Positions 34,470 through 44,637 of a DNA stretch of 64,000 bases are shown in pieces (positions within the stretch are counted from its first letter, which is position 1; every line of letters starts with the position of its first letter). A program made the translations under genes and the position numbers. The stretch is from CF-167 sp963695195 (GTDB lineage: Bacteria; Chloroflexota; Limnocylindria; QHBO01): assembly GCA_963695195.1 (NCBI GenBank), contig CAVOGE010000007.1, positions 1,550,001-1,614,000 of the forward strand, written 5' to 3'. Under the pieces are notes generated by a model. The model was not told the origin of the DNA. It searched no databases and worked only from the letters and a program-made list of their open reading frames with translations.

Positions 34470-35765
34470 ATGCAACGATGGAGAAGCTTCTCCATCCTGG
34501 TGGCACTCGGCCTGGTGGTTGCAGCGTGCACCACGACCAGCACGAGCCAGGAGCCATCGGGAAGCGCCGAACCGTCGACGCCGGAGAGCATGGCGCCGTT
34601 CGTGGCGACCACCTATCCCGCGGACGGCCCGGCAGACTGCGCCTACGGCGGTGAGTTCAGCCAGATCAAGGCGGTCGACGAGCTGACGGTCGAATTCAGC
34701 CTGTGCTTCCCCGACCCGGCCTTCCTGTCGAAGCTCGCCTTCACCTCGAACGCGATCCATGACACGGCGTGGCTCGAGGAGAACATGGTCAACCATCTGA
34801 TCCTGGCCCGGCCGAACGGGACCGGACCATACAAGTTCGAGGAGCACGTCCGCGGCGACCACATCACGCTGGCGCGCAACGACTCCTACTGGGGCGAGAA
34901 GGCCATCGCCGAGAAGCTGATCATCCAGTGGAGCTCCGAGTCGGCAGCGCGATTGCTGGCCCTCCAGGCCGGCACCGTGGACGGAATCGACAACCCAGGT
35001 CCCGATGATTTCGGGACCATCTCGGGCGACGCCAACCTGGCGCTCAAGAACCGTCCGGCGCTGAACGTCTTCTACGTTGGTATGACGAATACCTTCGCGC
35101 CGTTCGACAACGTCGCCGTCCGCCAGGCCGTCGCGATGGGCCTCGACCGACAGCGGATCGTCGACACGTTCTACCCCGGTGGATCGACCGTCGCGTCCCA
35201 CTTCACGCCCTGCGAGATCGAGTTCGGGTGTGAAGGCGACGCGTGGTACAACTTCGATGCCACGGCGGCCAAGGCCGCCCTCGCTGCCGCCGGCTTCCCG
35301 AGCGGTTTCAGCACCACCATCTACTACCGTGACGTCGTGCGTGGCTACCTGCCCGACCCGGGTCTCGTGGCCGTGGAGCTGCAGACCCAGCTCGCGAATA
35401 TCGGCATCACGGCGGACATCCAGGTCCAGGAGTCAGGGACCTTCATCGACAACTCGTCGCAGGGTCTGCTCAACGGCTTCTACCTGCTCGGGTGGGGCGC
35501 CGACTACCCGGATGCGACCAACTTCCTCGACTATCACTTCAACAACCCCGCGAACCTGCAGTTCGGCACGATCGATGCATCGGTCACCGACGCGCTGAAG
35601 ATCGGGGCACAGACGGAGGACGCCGACACTCGGAAGGCGGCATACGAGGATGCGAATAACGCCCTCCGCGAGACGGTACCCATGATCCCGATCGCCCACG
35701 GAGCATCGGCCGACCGCGTTGAAGGCGGACGTTGTCGGGGCGCATGCCTCACCGCTGACCAGTGA
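34470..35765 (+). CDS. Circularly permuted family-5 substrate-binding lipoprotein, main part (frameshifted near 35713)
   Basis: RBS GCGGAGGA precedes ATG 34470. The signal ends in VVAAC (Cys20) and a Ser/Pro linker follows. The mature part starts with what is normally the second segment of SBP_bac_5 proteins (FSQIKAVDELTVEFSLCFPD, NGTGPYKFEEHVRGDHITL, VAVRQAVAMGLDRQRIVDTF, LGWGADYPDATNFLDYHF) and runs to the usual C-terminus (ETVPMIPIAHGASA). The normal N-terminal segment is missing here and lies downstream. After about 35712 the frame becomes DRVEGGRCRG and stops. One extra base would explain it, since the next frame reads ALKADVVGAHASPL. Probably one 560-residue protein in truth. Confidence 0.85.
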   Translation: MQRWRSFSILVALGLVVAACTTTSTSQEPSGSAEPSTPESMAPFVATTYPADGPADCAYGGEFSQIKAVDELTVEFSLCFPDPAFLSKLAFTSNAIHDTAWLEENMVNHLILARPNGTGPYKFEEHVRGDHITLARNDSYWGEKAIAEKLIIQWSSESAARLLALQAGTVDGIDNPGPDDFGTISGDANLALKNRPALNVFYVGMTNTFAPFDNVAVRQAVAMGLDRQRIVDTFYPGGSTVASHFTPCEIEFGCEGDAWYNFDATAAKAALAAAGFPSGFSTTIYYRDVVRGYLPDPGLVAVELQTQLANIGITADIQVQESGTFIDNSSQGLLNGFYLLGWGADYPDATNFLDYHFNNPANLQFGTIDASVTDALKIGAQTEDADTRKAAYEDANNALRETVPMIPIAHGASADRVEGGRCRGACLTADQ

Positions 35766-36186
35766 GCGCTTCTCGGTGATGGATCCTGGCGGCCGCTCAC
35801 AGTTCGTCTGGATGCAGAACGCCTATCCGCTCTCGCTGTACTGCGCGGACGAGACGGACGGCGAGACGCTTCGCGTCTGCGAGCAGATCAATGAGCCGCT
35901 GTACGAGTACGAGACCGGCGGGACTGCCGCCCAACCTGCGCTGGCGACGGCATGCACGCCCAACGACGATGCGACGGTCTGGACCTGCGCGCTGCGCAGT
36001 GGCGTGACCTTCCACGATGGCGCTCACTTCGACGCCAACGACGTTGTGCTCTCCTTCGCGGTCCAGTGGGATGCGGCGCACCCACTCCACATCGGCCGCA
36101 CCGGATCGTTCGAGTACTGGGGCGCGGACTGGGCCGCAGTTCCTCAACGCGGAGTAACGCTCGCGTGGCCTGACCACGCACCCTGA
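35719..36186 (+). CDS. C-terminal part of the permuted binding protein (displaced N-terminal SBP segment)
   Basis: This frame continues the preceding gene after the indel (KADVVGAHASPL, FSVMDPGG). It then carries what in ordinary family-5 binding proteins is the N-terminal segment: QFVWMQNAYPLSLYCADETD, LRVCEQINEPLYEYETGGTA, SGVTFHDGAHFDANDVVLSF, HPLHIGRTGSFEYWG. It has no signal peptide and no ribosome binding site (TTG 35719 is only the first possible codon), so it is not an independent gene. Near 36133 a second extra base is likely: the other frame ends QFLNAE and TAA at 36155-36157, a more natural C-terminus. Confidence 0.75.
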   Translation: MKADVVGAHASPLTSERFSVMDPGGRSQFVWMQNAYPLSLYCADETDGETLRVCEQINEPLYEYETGGTAAQPALATACTPNDDATVWTCALRSGVTFHDGAHFDANDVVLSFAVQWDAAHPLHIGRTGSFEYWGADWAAVPQRGVTLAWPDHAP

Positions 36187-36194
36187 ATCCCAGG

Positions 36195-36222
36195 AAGGGC
36201 GCCGCCTCCGGGCGGCGCCCTT
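36195..36222 (+). terminator. Perfect 12-bp hairpin after the permuted SBP gene
   Basis: Arms AAGGGCGCCGCC (36195-36206) and GGCGGCGCCCTT (36211-36222) with a TCCG loop. It is the same loop as the hairpin after the first binding-protein gene and lies at the same place in the operon, before the permease. The A/T ends give a short T pair only. Confidence 0.8.
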
Positions 36223-36249
36223 CGCATGCCCGGCGACAATTCCAGCGGC

Positions 36250-36255
36250 TACACT
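36250..36255 (+). promoter_or_regulatory. Leaderless-type promoter (TACACT) for oppB2
   Basis: TACACT ends 7 nt before ATG 36263, which has no Shine-Dalgarno. The permease and ATPase genes of the second importer therefore seem to have their own promoter downstream of the SBP hairpin. Confidence 0.6.
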
Positions 36256-36262
36256 CCGGCGA

Positions 36263-37339
36263 ATGTTGCGCTTCATCGTGCGGCGGGTGCTGCTCACCAT
36301 CCCGGTCCTGTTCGGGATCGTGTTCGTGGTGTTCGCAGTCGCACGGCTGCTGCCGGGCGACCCTTGTGTAGCGGCCCTCCAGGAGCGAGCCACGCCGGAG
36401 GCCTGTGCGATCTTCAACGCCCGCTTCGGCCTCGACCAGCCGATCCCGGCCCAGTTCTGGATCTATCTGACCGATATTGCAGGGGGTGACCTCGGCGACT
36501 CGATCAGCCAGGGCCGCCCCGTGGCGGAGATCCTGGTCGAGCGCCTGCCGCTGACGCTGGAGCTGACCTTTTTCGCCCTGGGGCTGGCGACGTTCTTCGG
36601 CATCCTCTTCGGCGTGATCTCGGCTTCGCGCCGCAACTCAGCGGTCGACGTCGGCACCATGATCGGCGCCAACATCGGTGTCTCGACCCCGGTCTTCGTG
36701 CTGGGCCTCGTGCTGATCTGGTTCTTCGCGGTGGTCCTCAAGGACACTCCGTTCGTGCTTCCCCCGGGTGGCCGGCTGACCGCCGGGATCAGCGTCGTGC
36801 CGCTGGCGGAGAGCTGGGGCATGACCGATGCCGAGGGACCCCTGCGCGCGGTGGTCGACTTCTTCTCGAACATGTACGTCCTGAACAGCCTGATCACGGG
36901 CCAGTGGAAGGTGCTCGGCGACGCGCTTGTGCACCTGATCCTGCCGGCGGTCGCCCTTGCCACGATTCCGCTCTCGATCATCGCGCGCATGACACGCTCC
37001 AGTCTGCTCGACGTCCTCGGCCAGGACTACATCCGCACCGCGAGGGCGAAGGGCCTGGGCGAGCGGGGCGTGGTACTGCGGCACGGCCTGCGCAACGCGA
37101 TCCTGCCGGTGGTGACCGTGATCGGGCTCTCACTCGGTGGGCTGCTGGCCGGTGCGGTCCTGACCGAGAGCATCTTTGGGCTGTCCGGCATCGGCAAGAT
37201 GATCACGGAGTCGGTGACCAGCCGCGACTACGCGGTGGTACAGGGGCTGACCCTGGTCACCGCGGTGATCTACGTGACGATCAACCTGCTGGTGGACATC
37301 AGCTACGGGTTCCTGGATCCGAGGATCCGGCTGCAGTGA
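36263..37339 (+). CDS. Peptide ABC transporter permease (OppB/DppB type), second system
   Basis: A 358-aa permease: MLRFIVRRVLLTIPVLFGIV, RLLPGDPCVAAL, then about six helices. The EAA loop is YIRTARAKGLGERGVVLRHG and the C-terminus TESIFGLSGIGKMITESV and DPRIRLQ. It is longer than the first system's subunit because of a periplasmic loop around residues 165-200 (LPPGGRLTAGISVVPLAESW). Its stop overlaps GTG 37336, the likely start of the next permease. Confidence 0.93.
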   Translation: MLRFIVRRVLLTIPVLFGIVFVVFAVARLLPGDPCVAALQERATPEACAIFNARFGLDQPIPAQFWIYLTDIAGGDLGDSISQGRPVAEILVERLPLTLELTFFALGLATFFGILFGVISASRRNSAVDVGTMIGANIGVSTPVFVLGLVLIWFFAVVLKDTPFVLPPGGRLTAGISVVPLAESWGMTDAEGPLRAVVDFFSNMYVLNSLITGQWKVLGDALVHLILPAVALATIPLSIIARMTRSSLLDVLGQDYIRTARAKGLGERGVVLRHGLRNAILPVVTVIGLSLGGLLAGAVLTESIFGLSGIGKMITESVTSRDYAVVQGLTLVTAVIYVTINLLVDISYGFLDPRIRLQ

Positions 37340-37426
37340 CGTCCGACATGAGCGCTCTGGTCTCCGGGCGTCGACGAGCCGGTTGTCGCGCGCCCGGCCA
37401 ACCTGTGGCGGGATGCGCTGCGGAAC

Positions 37427-38292
37427 GTGCTCGCGCAGCGCGTGGCGCAGGTCGGCCTGGCGCTTCTCAGCCTCCTGATCGTCATGGCGGTTGCGGCGCC
37501 CCTGATCGCCACCCACGACCCCGACTCCACCATCGGCATCGACGAGGGACTGCTGGCGCCCGACGCGCCGCCGGAGCTCAAGGGCCCGTGCATCCACCTC
37601 CTCGGCTGTGCCGCGGAACGCCCACAGCATCTCCTCGGCATCGATCGCAACGGACGGGACGTCTTCAGTCGCGTGGTGTACGGCTCGCGCATCTCGCTGC
37701 AGGTGGGTGTCCTGACGGTTGGCTTCGCCATCGTCATCGGGACACTGCTCGGCGCGGTGGCCGGCTACGCGGGCGGCTGGACCGACAACCTGATCATGCG
37801 ACTGATGGACGTCCTGCTGGCGTTCCCGTCGCTGGTGCTGGCGATCGCCATCGTCACCATCCTCAAGCCTGGTCTCCTCAACGCCCAATTGGCGATCGGC
37901 ATCGTGGCCATTCCGGTGTATGCGCGCGTCATGCGCGCATCGGTCCTGTCGATCAAGGAGCGCGACTTCGTGGTCGCCTCGCGGGCGCTTGGCGAGTCGT
38001 CGGGTGGGATCCTGCTGCGACGCATCCTGCCCAACGCCCTGACGCCGCTCATCGTCCAGGGGACGCTCGGCATTGCCGGGGCGATCCTGGACGTGGCCGC
38101 GCTCTCGTTCCTCGGGCTCGGGGCCCAGCCGCCGCTGGCGGAATGGGGCTCGATGATCGGCGTCGAGCGCAATCAGCTCTTCAACGCGCCGCACCTCATC
38201 ATCGCTCCGGGGATCGCGCTGTCGCTGACGGTGCTCGGCTTCAACCTGCTCGGCGACGGTCTCCGCGACGCGCTCGACCCGAGGCTGAACCG

Positions 38293-38296
<4 letters not shown>
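37427..38296 (+). CDS. Peptide ABC transporter permease (OppC/DppC type), second system; 5' end frameshifted
   Basis: The open frame from GTG 37427 gives 289 aa with HLLGIDRNGRDVFSRVVYGS, EAA loop VVASRALGESSGGILLRRIL and the end LLGDGLRDALDPRLNR. Family N-terminal residues lie upstream in the same frame (DEPVVARPANLWRDALRN), back to about 37364. The frame MTSDMSAL from GTG 37336, in a GTGA overlap with oppB2, joins it if one C is missing near 37364. The real gene therefore probably spans 37336-38296 with about 319 residues. Confidence 0.88.
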
Positions 38297-39291
<995 letters not shown>

Positions 39292-39348
39292 CGAGTCGGC
39301 CGGCCACGACGTCCGCTGCTGGATCTATCACCGGCCGGGGGCTGCCTC

Positions 39349-40545
<1,197 letters not shown>

Positions 40546-40554
40546 GCTGTCAGC

Positions 40555-41442
40555 GTGGAATACCGGATCGCGCTCGCCCAGCTCGCCCCGCGCCTCGGCG
40601 AGCTTGACGCCAACTTCGAGATGGCCCGCAGTTGGCTGCGGCGCGCCGCGACCGAAGGTGCGCGGCTCACCGCCTTCCCCGAGCTCACGCTCACCGGCTA
40701 CCTGCTGGGCGACCTGGTCCCCGATGTCGCGATGCTCGCCTCCGACCCGCGCCTGGCGGCCCTGAGTCGGGAGGCGCCGGGGATGCTTGTCGCCGTCGGC
40801 TTTGTCGAGGAGACCGGCGCGCATCGGTTCTGCAACAGCGCCGCGCTGCTGCGTGACGGGGAGCTGGTCGGGCTGCACCGCAAGGTGTATCTGCCCACCT
40901 ACGGCATGTTCGACGAGGGGCGCTTCACCCGTGCCGGCGACCGGATCCGGACCGAGGAGGTGGGGGAGCCGCTCGGCCGCGTCGGGCTGAGCATCTGCGA
41001 GGACTTCTGGCACGCCAGCCTGCCGATGATCCAGGCGCAGGACGGCGCAGCGCTGTTGATCAACCTGGCGGCGGGGCCGGCGCGCGCGCCCGGGAGCGCG
41101 GCGGGGCTGGCGGCGATCGCCGGCTGGCACAAGATGCAGGACACCTACGCCCTGCTCGGCACGGTGGCGATCGCCTTCTGCAACCGGGTCGGCAACGAGG
41201 AGGGGCTCACCTTCTGGGGCGGCTCCCGGCTGCTCGCGCCGGACGGGTCGGTCGTCGCCGAGGCGCCACTCTACGAGGAGGCGTTGCTGGTCGGCTCGCT
41301 GGAGACCGATGACCTGCGCATGCAGCGCTACGGCCTCCCGCTGCTGGCCGACGAGCGCCTCGAGCTGGTGCGCCGCGAGCTCGACCGGATCATCGCCGAG
41401 CGCGCCGGACTGCCGGCGCCAGATACGGACGATGCCCCATGA
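40555..41442 (+). CDS. Glutaminase (nitrilase-superfamily) subunit of a split NAD synthetase
   Basis: A 295-aa carbon-nitrogen hydrolase. The catalytic triad is visible: Glu43 (AFPELTLTG), Lys110 (LHRKVYLPTYGMFDEGR) and Cys148 (LSICEDFWH). This pattern is that of the glutamine-amidohydrolase domain of NadE. It overlaps the synthetase gene by ATGA, so the two halves, usually fused, are separate cotranscribed chains. Inferred role: supply ammonia from glutamine for NAD+ formation. The start is GTG 40555, set by the TAGGCT box. Confidence 0.85.
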   Translation: MEYRIALAQLAPRLGELDANFEMARSWLRRAATEGARLTAFPELTLTGYLLGDLVPDVAMLASDPRLAALSREAPGMLVAVGFVEETGAHRFCNSAALLRDGELVGLHRKVYLPTYGMFDEGRFTRAGDRIRTEEVGEPLGRVGLSICEDFWHASLPMIQAQDGAALLINLAAGPARAPGSAAGLAAIAGWHKMQDTYALLGTVAIAFCNRVGNEEGLTFWGGSRLLAPDGSVVAEAPLYEEALLVGSLETDDLRMQRYGLPLLADERLELVRRELDRIIAERAGLPAPDTDDAP

Positions 41443-42305
41443 GCGACGCTCGCACCGCCACGCTGCCGGCGATCGAGGCCGAGCAGGCGATCGCGGTGAT
41501 CACCGCGTTCATCCGCTCGCAGCTCGAGCAGACGGGCTTTGAGCGCCTGGTGGTCGGGCTCTCCGGGGGGATCGACTCGGCCACGGTTGCCTACCTTGCG
41601 GCGCGAGCCATCGGTCCTGACAACCTGCTGGCTGTGCGAATGCCGTACCGCACCTCGTCGGCAGAGGCAGAGACCGACGCGATGCGGGTCGTGACCGCGC
41701 TCGGCTGTCGCAGCGAACTGGTCGAGATCACGCCCATGGTCGAGCCGATGCTCGCCTTGATCAGCGACGGCGACGACGCCGCGCTCCTCGTGCGCCGCGG
41801 GAACGTGATGGCCCGCCAGCGGATGATCGTGCTCTATGACCGATCGGCCGGCTTCGACGCGCTGGTGGCGGGGACCGGCAACAAGACCGAGGCGCTGCTC
41901 GGCTACGGGACCCTGTACGGCGACATGGCCTGTGCCATCGCGCCGATCGGCGACCTGTACAAGAGCCAGCTGCGGGCCGTGGCCGAGGCGCTGGGGGTGC
42001 CCGCCGAGATCGTTGCCAAGCCACCCTCCGCTGATCTGTGGCCGGGCCAGACCGATGAGGGCGAGCTGGGCGCCACCTACGACGACCTCGATCGCGTCCT
42101 GTTCGCGCTGGTCGACCGTCGCTGGAGCGTTGAGCGCTGTGTGGCGTCGGGCCTGGACCCTGCGCTGGTTGCCTGGGTTGCGGACCGGGTCGCGCGCAAC
42201 GAGTTCAAGCGGCAGCTGCCGCCGGTCGCCAAGCTGAGCCTGCGCACGCCGGGGATCGATCACCTCTATCCGCGGCGACGCCCTGGCTCCCGGCGGGGGA
42301 GCTGA
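41439..42305 (+). CDS. nadE: NAD+ synthetase (ammonia-ligating domain protein)
   Basis: A 288-aa adenine-nucleotide alpha-hydrolase fold enzyme: the pyrophosphatase loop VVGLSGGIDSATVAYL, MPYRTSSAEAETDA, AGTGNKTEALLGYGTLYGDM, PIGDLYKSQLRAVAEALGVP and KPPSADLWPGQTDEGELG. It adenylates and amidates nicotinate adenine dinucleotide. The short stand-alone form plus a separate glutaminase next door implies a two-subunit enzyme. ATG 41439 in an ATGA overlap. Confidence 0.95.
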   Translation: MSDARTATLPAIEAEQAIAVITAFIRSQLEQTGFERLVVGLSGGIDSATVAYLAARAIGPDNLLAVRMPYRTSSAEAETDAMRVVTALGCRSELVEITPMVEPMLALISDGDDAALLVRRGNVMARQRMIVLYDRSAGFDALVAGTGNKTEALLGYGTLYGDMACAIAPIGDLYKSQLRAVAEALGVPAEIVAKPPSADLWPGQTDEGELGATYDDLDRVLFALVDRRWSVERCVASGLDPALVAWVADRVARNEFKRQLPPVAKLSLRTPGIDHLYPRRRPGSRRGS

Positions 42306-42310
42306 GGGTC

Positions 42311-43156
42311 GTGGCCGCCGGGCGCGGGCGCCTGCTGGTGGTCGGGACGCCAATTGGCAATCTCGGTGACCTGACACCCCGCGCCGCCGAGGCGCTGCGC
42401 AGCGCCGACCTTGTCGTCGCAGAGGACACGCGATTCGCTGCGCGCTTGCTGCGTCACGTGGGCGTCAAGACGGCGACCTCGTCGTTCAACGAGCACAACG
42501 CCGCGGAGCGTCTGCCCGCTCTGCTGGCGCGCCTGGCGGCCGGCGAGACACTGGCGCTGACCACGGACGCTGGCATGCCCGGTGTCTCCGATCCGGGCGC
42601 ACGCCTCGTGGAGGCGGCGCGGGCCGCACGAGCCGCGGTGGAAGTGGTCCCGGGGCCATCGGCAGTCACTGCGGCAATGGCGCTGTCGGGAATCGAGGCG
42701 GCAGGCTTCGTTTTCGGCGGCTTCCTCCCGACCCGTCCCGCCTCATCGCGGCGGGCGGCGCTGCAGCGTCTGCTGACCGGCTCCGGCGCGATGGGCCTGC
42801 CCCTCGTGCTGTTCGAGGCCCCGCACCGGGTCAGGTCCCTGCTGGCGGAGCTCTCGTCGGTCGCGCCGTCGGTGTCGGTCGCGCTGTGTCGCGAGTTGAC
42901 GAAACTGCATGAGGAGGTCGTGACCGGGACGCCGCAGGAGGTCGCGGCTGCGCTTACCGAACCTCGCGGGGAGTTCGCGGTAGTGATCGGGGGGATCGTG
43001 GCGGGCGACGCCGCAGGCGCGCCGGTGAACACCCGTGCACTGCTGGCGGCTGCTGGCGCTGCCGGGTTGACGACGAGGACCACGGTGGAGCTCCTGCGTG
43101 CGGCCGGACTGTCACGGCGTGACGCGTACGCGGCGGTGCAGGACGTCGCCCAATAA
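42311..43156 (+). CDS. rsmI: 16S rRNA (cytidine(1402)-2'-O)-methyltransferase RsmI
   Basis: RsmI methylates the ribose of C1402, the base that RsmH (at the left of this window) methylates on N4. Motifs: LLVVGTPIGNLGDLTPRAAE, VVAEDTRFAARLLRHVGV, SFNEHNAAER, TDAGMPGVSDPGARLV, VPGPSAVTAAMALSG, FEAPHRV and CRELTKLHEEV. Length 281 aa is normal. The start is GTG 42311, 5 nt after nadE. Confidence 0.95.
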   Translation: MAAGRGRLLVVGTPIGNLGDLTPRAAEALRSADLVVAEDTRFAARLLRHVGVKTATSSFNEHNAAERLPALLARLAAGETLALTTDAGMPGVSDPGARLVEAARAARAAVEVVPGPSAVTAAMALSGIEAAGFVFGGFLPTRPASSRRAALQRLLTGSGAMGLPLVLFEAPHRVRSLLAELSSVAPSVSVALCRELTKLHEEVVTGTPQEVAAALTEPRGEFAVVIGGIVAGDAAGAPVNTRALLAAAGAAGLTTRTTVELLRAAGLSRRDAYAAVQDVAQ

Positions 43157-43267
43157 GGCGCGCATAACGGCCGGGTAATCCCCGCTGCCTACGCTTCGCT
43201 CATCTGGTGGCCGCCTCGCCCGGCGCACCGGTCAGCCCGTGAAGCGGGCAGGAGGAGTGTTGTTGCG

Positions 43268-43699
43268 ATGAACAAGGTGTTTCTGGTAGGTCGCCTGACG
43301 CGCGACCCGGAGCTGCGCACGCTGCCGAGCGGAAAGCCGGTCGCCAATTTCGTGGTCGCCACGAATGAGTTCCGGGGGAACGGGGCGCCGGAGCGAACCG
43401 AGTACCACAACCTGGTCGCCTGGGACCGGCTGGCGGAGATCTGCGGCCAGTTCCTGTCCAAGGGCCAGCTGGTCGACGTCGAGGGGCGCCTGCAGACGCG
43501 GCAATGGGACGACGACGCCGGCCTGCGGCACTGGAAGACGGAGGTCGTCATCGGCGGCCTGGAGATGCTGTCCGGGCGCGGCAAGAAGGAATACGCCAAG
43601 GAGGCCCAGGCGGTGGCCGAGACCGGCGCCGATGGCCTGCCGGTAGCGGCGATGGCGCCGACCGAAGGAGCCGCAGCCGAGGCGTTGATCGCGATGTGA
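43268..43699 (+). CDS. ssb: Single-stranded DNA-binding protein
   Basis: A 143-aa OB-fold protein: MNKVFLVGRLTRDPELRTLP, FVVATNEF, ERTEYHNLVAWDRLAEI, FLSKGQLVDVEGRLQTRQW and the terminal strand TEVVIGGLEML. It lacks the usual acidic Pro-Phe C-terminal tip, ending GAAAEALIAM instead, so it may be an accessory SSB rather than the main replication SSB. The RBS is AGGAGTG about 11 nt upstream. A strong hairpin follows. Confidence 0.9.
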   Translation: MNKVFLVGRLTRDPELRTLPSGKPVANFVVATNEFRGNGAPERTEYHNLVAWDRLAEICGQFLSKGQLVDVEGRLQTRQWDDDAGLRHWKTEVVIGGLEMLSGRGKKEYAKEAQAVAETGADGLPVAAMAPTEGAAAEALIAM

Positions 43700-43701
43700 G
43701 G

Positions 43702-43739
43702 CAGTGATGGCGGGCGGGACATCCCGCCCGTCATCACTG
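43702..43739 (+). terminator. Hairpin terminator after ssb
   Basis: A long inverted repeat runs from 43702 to 43739. Its 5' arm includes GTGATGGCGGGCGGGA and its 3' arm TCCCGCCCGTCATCAC, with one G-T wobble and a very short CA centre. No T-tract follows. Confidence 0.65.
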
Positions 43740-43852
43740 GACGCCTACCAGGCGGGTGGCTGATGCCGCACTGATCAGCACACGTGGCGGAATGGTAGTG
43801 TGCAGGTGACCGCGGCCCGTACCCCAGCGCGAGGTTCGCCCCGGCGGGGCTG

Positions 43853-43886
43853 CCGCAGTCCCGCCGCAGTGTCGATCGCCTAGGGT
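43853..43886 (+). promoter_or_regulatory. Promoter with paired CCGCAGT repeats, copy 1
   Basis: CCGCAGT at 43853-43859 and 43864-43870 (11-bp period), then 10 nt to TAGGGT (43881-43886), which ends 6 nt before GTG 43893. The layout is the same as at 44502-44535. Confidence 0.6.
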
Positions 43887-43892
43887 GCCTGC

Positions 43893-44399
43893 GTGGACAC
43901 AACCGCCGGCCTCAGGACCCAGGTTCGGATCGTAGTCACCGTGATCGCGGTGCTGGCATCCGCCTGTAGCGCTGCCCCGTCAGACAGCATCAGCGTGAAT
44001 GCGTCTGCCAGTGAGTCGGCTTCCACGCCGCCCAGCGCATCAGCGAGTGCCACGGCATCGGCGAACGCGAACTCGGTGACCGAGGCAGAGATTGACGGTC
44101 TGACCGGGGGTGTGCGGGTTCCGATCCCCGCCGCCGCCCCATCGCCGATGACGACCGCCGTAGCCGCCGAAGCCATCGTCCGCGTCACGTACACCGGCCG
44201 GCGCACGACCCTTGGGGTGATCAGGGTCGCCATGGACATGCCGAACGGGGCGGGCCTCGTCACGGGCTGGTTCGTGGCGTTGACGCCGGCGGAGGACGAG
44301 ACCTGCGATTTCCATGCGGGTCTTCTGCCGCGGGCGATCGAGGGTGGCGTGGTCAATGATCAGGACGGAGACCTCTTCTGGATCTTCGTGTGCGGCTAG
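43893..44399 (+). CDS. Hypothetical secreted lipoprotein
   Basis: A 168-aa protein with a signal peptide ending LASAC (Cys25), followed by a low-complexity Ser/Ala/Thr linker (about 26-62). A small globular domain follows (AEIDGLTGGVRVPIP, IVRVTYTGRRTTLGVIRVAM, ETCDFHAGLLPRAIEGG, DLFWIFVCG) with two Cys that could pair. No family recognised. The start is GTG 43893, fixed by the TAGGGT box 6 nt upstream and no ribosome binding site. Confidence 0.7.
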   Translation: MDTTAGLRTQVRIVVTVIAVLASACSAAPSDSISVNASASESASTPPSASASATASANANSVTEAEIDGLTGGVRVPIPAAAPSPMTTAVAAEAIVRVTYTGRRTTLGVIRVAMDMPNGAGLVTGWFVALTPAEDETCDFHAGLLPRAIEGGVVNDQDGDLFWIFVCG

Positions 44400-44501
44400 T
44401 GAGCTCGACGACGGCCACATGGCCTGCGAGTAGATTCCGATCCATCGTCCCCGCTCTCGTTGGGCCGCGAGCGGACCATGCAGGCGTCCCCGGCGGCGCT
44501 C

Positions 44502-44535
44502 CCGCAGTCTTGCCGCAGTGCCGTGCGACTAGGTT
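44502..44535 (+). promoter_or_regulatory. Promoter with paired CCGCAGT repeats, copy 2
   Basis: CCGCAGT at 44502... is offset by one (44502-44508) and repeated at 44513-44519, again with an 11-bp period, then 10 nt to TAGGTT (44530-44535). That box ends 6 nt before ATG 44542. It appears to be a duplicate of the element at 43853. Confidence 0.6.
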
Positions 44536-44541
44536 GGGACG

Positions 44542-44622
44542 ATGAGCGAACTGCGAGCGACCACCCGTCGCGGTGGCCGCCGCACCACACCGCCGATCGT
44601 GCATCGCGGGTGGGATCGCTGA
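44542..44622 (+). CDS. Possible 26-aa leaderless leader peptide
   Basis: ATG 44542 lies exactly where the TAGGTT box predicts transcription to start. The frame encodes a basic 26-residue peptide (MSELRATTRRGGRRTTPPIV, then HRGWDR) and stops 15 nt before the next ATG, whose ribosome binding site GGAGGAGG lies between. It may be a translated leader of the membrane-protein genes or only a 5' UTR. Confidence 0.3.
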   Translation: MSELRATTRRGGRRTTPPIVHRGWDR

Positions 44623-44637
44623 CTGGAGGAGGCACCC

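Noticed and set aside
35700..35730. Programmed ribosomal frameshifting in the permuted SBP gene
   Set aside because: No slippery heptamer, stop-codon pause or downstream structure is evident, and similar indels occur in unrelated genes nearby, so an indel error is simpler.
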